Assembly: GCA_964468205.1 (NCBI GenBank)
Contig: CAYXVG010000005.1
Coordinates: 1-64,000 of the forward strand
Length of the DNA: 64,000 nt
Reading direction: 5' to 3'
DNA from: CAWELS01 sp964468205
GTDB lineage: Bacteria; Acidobacteriota; Terriglobia; Bryobacterales; Bryobacteraceae
Shown here piece by piece: positions 60,632-64,000 of the stretch; the stretch's first letter is position 1, and every line of letters starts with the position of its first letter. The notes below the pieces were generated by a model. It was not told the origin of the DNA and did not search any database. It worked only from the letters and a program-made list of their open reading frames with translations. A program made the translations under genes and the position numbers.

Positions 60632-62350
60632 TTATTCCGTGTATTCCGCCGCGCTCTCTCCAGGGCGAAGCGCCAACAGCGAATAGAGCATCCGCCGCGG
60701 CAGGCGTGTTAGCTGCGGTTCACCGACGGGTTTCGGAACCACGATTTCACCTCCCACCTCGAACGGCTCAGTATACCGGTCGAGTTCGCCGTCCACTATG
60801 GCGAGGATGATGAATCCCTCCTCTTCGTAGCCCCGGTAACGTTCCTCGCGCCACCCCCAGTCCACATACGCCGATACAGGTCTGCCATTCGCGACGCCCT
60901 GCCGCCACCCCCACTTCAAATATGCCGCTACCGGCGGCAACTGCCACTCACGAGGCATCTCAAACATCAGCGGCACATATTCCGTCACGGCCCAGCCCAT
61001 CAGCTCAATCTCCCGCGTCTCCCGGATCTTTTCGCGGTCCAGCAGGATCACATCTCCATTAGCGGCATCGGGACAAAGGTGGATCACATCAGACCAGAAG
61101 GCCCGCTGCCGTGCCCAGTTCACGGCGTAGTCGTCTTGGATCTCGCGCGCGTAGCCGGCCATGCCGGTAAACAGAATCGCAATCGCGGCTTCAGCCGCCA
61201 AGCGCCCCCGGCGGCGGCGTGCGTAGCTAATCAGAAGCGACAGAGCGCTGCCGCCGATCAGCGCCGCTCCTGCGACTCCCGGCGTATGGACCCGGGTCGC
61301 TCTTCCATGATGTGCCGCAGCGTCCACCGTGAATGCGAGGCCATAGGAAAACGCGAGCATCAAAAAACCGGCCAGCGCCACCTTGCCGTGCCTGCGGAGC
61401 CCTTCCCTCAACGCGGCAGAACCGGACTGCACCTCGCTGATAGCGAAGAGCAGTGCGACACTAAACGGGGCAAGAATTACCCACTGTCCGGCTGATCCTC
61501 CAGAAAGCTGGCTGATTGAGCGGACGGCCAACGTCGTGAGCGCCGTGTATACACCCACCGCCATCTGCCGCCAGGGCCAGGTCACCAACTCCGCAAGTGA
61601 AGGCATCTCCGTCACCGTAGCGTTGGTAACCGTGCGCAACATCACAGCCCCGGCCATCATCGTCATCAATACCCCCGCATGCACGCCCAACGTCTTCAAG
61701 AGACGCCGGTCCCATGACGAAACAAGCATCGGAACCACGAGAAAGACCGGGTAAATGGTCTCGTAGCAAAACAACGTCAGCCCGATCAGCGCATAGGCGA
61801 GCTTTCGCCTCCCACTCAAATACGCTAGCGACGCCAGAAGAAACAACGTCAGCGAAACCTGGGCGCTCAGCGACAGTGTCAGATAGAGTTGGGAGACTGT
61901 GTCCACCGGATACAAAACCCAGATGAGCGTGCCCAGCACTGCAAACTGCGGATTCAGGTCGACCCGGCGCAGCAGCAGATACGACAACCAACCATTGAGC
62001 GCGACCACGGCGTATCCGAAAATGTACAACGTCGCCAGCCCGCCTAGTCGCGCCGCAATCCAACTGCAAAGAAGAATGGTCCCGTCGTGGAGCGGGCGTC
62101 CCTGTCCGTTCATCATGAACTGCCCGCGGATGTGGTCCACGATACCGCCGAACTCCGCCTCCATCGCCGCCGGTATCCGCACGATATCGTCCTCGTACAG
62201 GCCAAACTCCATGAACCGCCAGTATCGGAAAACCCATACAACCACGGCGATCCCGAGCAGCACGGCCCAGGTTGGCGGATAGGCGGCGGGACGCTCCAGC
62301 CTCGCCTCGCGAATCCTCGGGACACTCTTCGTACGTGGGCGTTTCTTCAT
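60632..62350 (-). CDS. Polytopic membrane protein, possible GT-C glycosyltransferase
   Basis: 572 aa. A cytoplasmic charged start (MKKRPRTKSVPRIREARLER) is followed by about ten hydrophobic helices and a soluble C-terminal domain. The first external loop has FGLYEDDIVRIPAAME, an acidic pair after TM1 as in GT-C (GT39/GT83-like) enzymes. The C-terminal domain has no named motif. The substrate is unknown. Confidence 0.6.
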   Translation of the reverse strand: MKKRPRTKSVPRIREARLERPAAYPPTWAVLLGIAVVVWVFRYWRFMEFGLYEDDIVRIPAAMEAEFGGIVDHIRGQFMMNGQGRPLHDGTILLCSWIAARLGGLATLYIFGYAVVALNGWLSYLLLRRVDLNPQFAVLGTLIWVLYPVDTVSQLYLTLSLSAQVSLTLFLLASLAYLSGRRKLAYALIGLTLFCYETIYPVFLVVPMLVSSWDRRLLKTLGVHAGVLMTMMAGAVMLRTVTNATVTEMPSLAELVTWPWRQMAVGVYTALTTLAVRSISQLSGGSAGQWVILAPFSVALLFAISEVQSGSAALREGLRRHGKVALAGFLMLAFSYGLAFTVDAAAHHGRATRVHTPGVAGAALIGGSALSLLISYARRRRGRLAAEAAIAILFTGMAGYAREIQDDYAVNWARQRAFWSDVIHLCPDAANGDVILLDREKIRETREIELMGWAVTEYVPLMFEMPREWQLPPVAAYLKWGWRQGVANGRPVSAYVDWGWREERYRGYEEEGFIILAIVDGELDRYTEPFEVGGEIVVPKPVGEPQLTRLPRRMLYSLLALRPGESAAEYTE

Positions 62351-62774
62351 GCGCGAAGTTGTGCAGGCCCGCTGAACACCTCGCTGACGGCGTGGCAGAG
62401 GCGCATTATCCGGAATCTCTTATCGGCGAAAGACCGCCGGGCCTGGAATTAGCGGAACGATCTGGGAACGTTGAAGCCGGAAAATGGGCCTTTCCATACC
62501 ACCGAATGTAACCGACCCAGCTTCTCGTTTGCCACCGGGGGAGCGGGTGTAGTCGTGACCAGTTGCGCTAGTGTCGCGTCCAGCACGAGCTACGTGTGGA
62601 ACTACCATTGTCGATTCGTGCGGCGAAGCGGAGGCGAAAAGGCGAAGCAGGCGCCAGCCAAGAAACCGAGCCCAGGCAGGCGTGAGCGCTATGAAGGACC
62701 TGCTTGACGCCCCAAGTCACCCCGAAAACCTTCTCATGAGTATTCGCGCAAGCGGCATCCAGTTTAAGCTTCTG
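62351..62774. other. 424-bp region without an evident gene
   Basis: Short open frames are present on both strands but none shows a family match, signal peptide or ribosome binding site. No inverted repeats of note were found. It separates the membrane protein gene from the PEP-CTERM gene. Confidence 0.5.
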
Positions 62775-63578
62775 TTAGATCCTGCGCTGGCGCCGCCGAA
62801 GGAAATAGATTCCAATCAAACCGGCTCCTAACAGAACGTAGGTTCCGGGTTCGGGAATCAACTGCAGGCCAATCGTATCGAGCAGCCCGCCGTAAGAGTC
62901 CGCCAGGCCAAGTGCCATGAACGCGAGCGTGTGCTGGCCCACCCCAAGGTTGAAATCGAAAGCGAACATTTCCCACGCGAAATCGCCCAGGGACTTCTTC
63001 ACCAGATCACCGTCCGCCGACCCGCTGGACCCAATATCCACCGCGCCGACACGGCTGCCGTTGAGGTACACCCCAATTGCAAAGGTCGACAGGTCATCGG
63101 CGGGATTCGGGTCTCCGATGAAACCCTGCTGTTCGGCCGTGAAACTCGGGTAGTCCGGCCGCGCCCGGTAGTAAAAGGTCAAACGATGGTCTCCAGCTTG
63201 CGACACGGTGAAAGTCTGGCTCATTCCGCCATGCTGATTGGTGCCCCAAAGGGACGGATCGGTATCTTGATCGTTGTAATTCCCTACGTCAAGTTCGGCG
63301 TGCAAGCTTCCAGAGTTCGCTGCTCCCGCGGGATGGTCTTCGGGAAACGCCTGCATCTCAATTCCCGTCCCCAACCCGGTCCACCCCATGATGCTTGCAT
63401 ACGCATCGTGGTCCGTGAGCGTCGTCCGATCCAGGGCGCCCAGGTCGTGGCCGTGAGCCAACCCGATATAGGCGCCAACCTGGGACTGGTCGTCGAGATC
63501 ACCATTCGTGAGGAGTTCCGCGTTCGCGCCAGCTCCCGCCAGCATCGTCACAATCGCCGCCACTAACAACTTCCGCAT
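62775..63578 (-). CDS. PEP-CTERM sorting-signal protein
   Basis: 267 aa from the ATG at 63578 (GGAGGAGAG directly upstream). The signal peptide is MRKLLVAAIVTMLAGAGANA. The beta-rich body resembles lectin or choice-of-anchor domains, and the C-terminus has the full PEP-CTERM signature: IPEPGTYVLLGAGLIGIYFL followed by RRRQRRI. Such proteins are sorted by exosortase and often accompany exopolysaccharide. Confidence 0.9.
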   Translation of the reverse strand: MRKLLVAAIVTMLAGAGANAELLTNGDLDDQSQVGAYIGLAHGHDLGALDRTTLTDHDAYASIMGWTGLGTGIEMQAFPEDHPAGAANSGSLHAELDVGNYNDQDTDPSLWGTNQHGGMSQTFTVSQAGDHRLTFYYRARPDYPSFTAEQQGFIGDPNPADDLSTFAIGVYLNGSRVGAVDIGSSGSADGDLVKKSLGDFAWEMFAFDFNLGVGQHTLAFMALGLADSYGGLLDTIGLQLIPEPGTYVLLGAGLIGIYFLRRRQRRI

Positions 63579-63897
63579 GATCTCTCCTCCTCCGTGCACT
63601 TGCTCGACACCGCTTGAGCGTCTCATGGCGATTATCACCTATATCGAGGGTCTTGGCAACCGGTTCTAGTACTATTCCGGGTTTACCAGGGTATCGGAAC
63701 TACGCCCGAAAGTCTTTAGAGTGCGCGGCTTCCTCCCTCCGCGGGTACCGGTTCTCTCACGCTGCGCCCCCCCTCTTCCCGCCACACCGGCACTCCGGCG
63801 ACTTGTCCACGGCTATGGTGTTGCAACCCCTGGTAGCATTATGTAGGACGATCAAAGCGCCTTTGAGACTATCGAGGAGAGGACCCCGCTTACTTCA
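63579..63897. other. 319-bp region between PEP-CTERM and lipoprotein genes
   Basis: No gene recognised. It is the divergent upstream region of the PEP-CTERM gene (minus) and the lipoprotein gene (plus), so it should hold both promoters. I could not identify a sigma-54 or clear sigma-70 element. Confidence 0.4.
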
Positions 63898-64000
63898 ATG
63901 CCACGCAAGCAGTTGCACTCGCTCGGTTTACTCATCCTGATCGCAGCTCTGATTACCGCCTGCGGGACCAACCGGGAAGCCACCAAGGCGAAGCTCCTCC
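63898..64000 (+). CDS. Lipoprotein, partial at window edge
   Basis: 34 codons before the edge. A lipoprotein signal peptide (LLILIAALITACG, lipobox LITAC) is followed by TNREATKAKLL, a start like that of TPR-repeat lipoproteins in PEP-CTERM/exopolysaccharide loci. GAGGAG lies about 20 bases before the ATG, a long spacing, so the start is uncertain. The function is not determinable from this fragment. Confidence 0.55.
   Translation, partial: MPRKQLHSLGLLILIAALITACGTNREATKAKLL

Overview
The window looks like a chromosomal segment of a high-GC bacterium, most likely an Acidobacteriota member of the Bryobacterales/Solibacter type. This is inference from gene content: twin-arginine Gfo/Idh/MocA oxidoreductases, DUF1080, DUF2961 and DUF1847 proteins, a PEP-CTERM protein, a GH51 arabinofuranosidase and a sulfatase, next to a bacterial-type dissimilatory sulfite reductase locus. 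No rRNA, tRNA, CRISPR array or intact insertion sequence was found.

Positions 1-22,472 (minus strand) hold an almost gapless sulfur-respiration locus. In transcription order it reads aprB-aprA, a Zn-ribbon protein, a YkgJ-like Cys-cluster protein, qmoA-qmoB-qmoC, dsrA-dsrB-dsrD, a ferritin-like protein, a DsrL-like flavoprotein, dsrC, an RsbRD-domain protein, dsrM-K-J-O-P, a YeiH-type putative sulfate exporter, a 54-aa membrane protein, and (after a hairpin) a TauE/SafE sulfite exporter. Together they supply APS reductase with its quinone-linked Qmo complex, sulfite reductase with its DsrC trisulfide shuttle and DsrMKJOP membrane complex, and anion export. ATP sulfurylase (sat) is not in the window. 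DsrD points to reduction, while the DsrL-like protein is more usual in sulfur oxidisers. A VapBC pair, cut by the window edge, lies beyond it.

Positions 23,268-40,120 carry a thioredoxin-like protein, a DUF2961 (GH172-like) enzyme, two Gfo/Idh/MocA oxidoreductases, two glycosyltransferase-like proteins, endonuclease IV overlapping leuS, a decayed chemotaxis-receptor fragment, small exported proteins, beta-carbonic anhydrase, class II DAHP synthase and a sulfatase. Positions 40,184-47,360 are a CusCBA-type heavy-metal efflux operon with small accessory genes.

Positions 47,450-64,000 hold carbohydrate enzymes and a striking single ORF (50,333-53,755) that joins a complete molybdopterin oxidoreductase to a complete NifS/IscS cysteine desulfurase. 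The right edge has a polytopic membrane protein, a PEP-CTERM protein and the start of a lipoprotein gene.

The items most worth following up are the molybdoenzyme-desulfurase fusion, the DsrD plus DsrL-like combination, the unannotated small proteins inside the dsr operon, and the structured intergenic elements.
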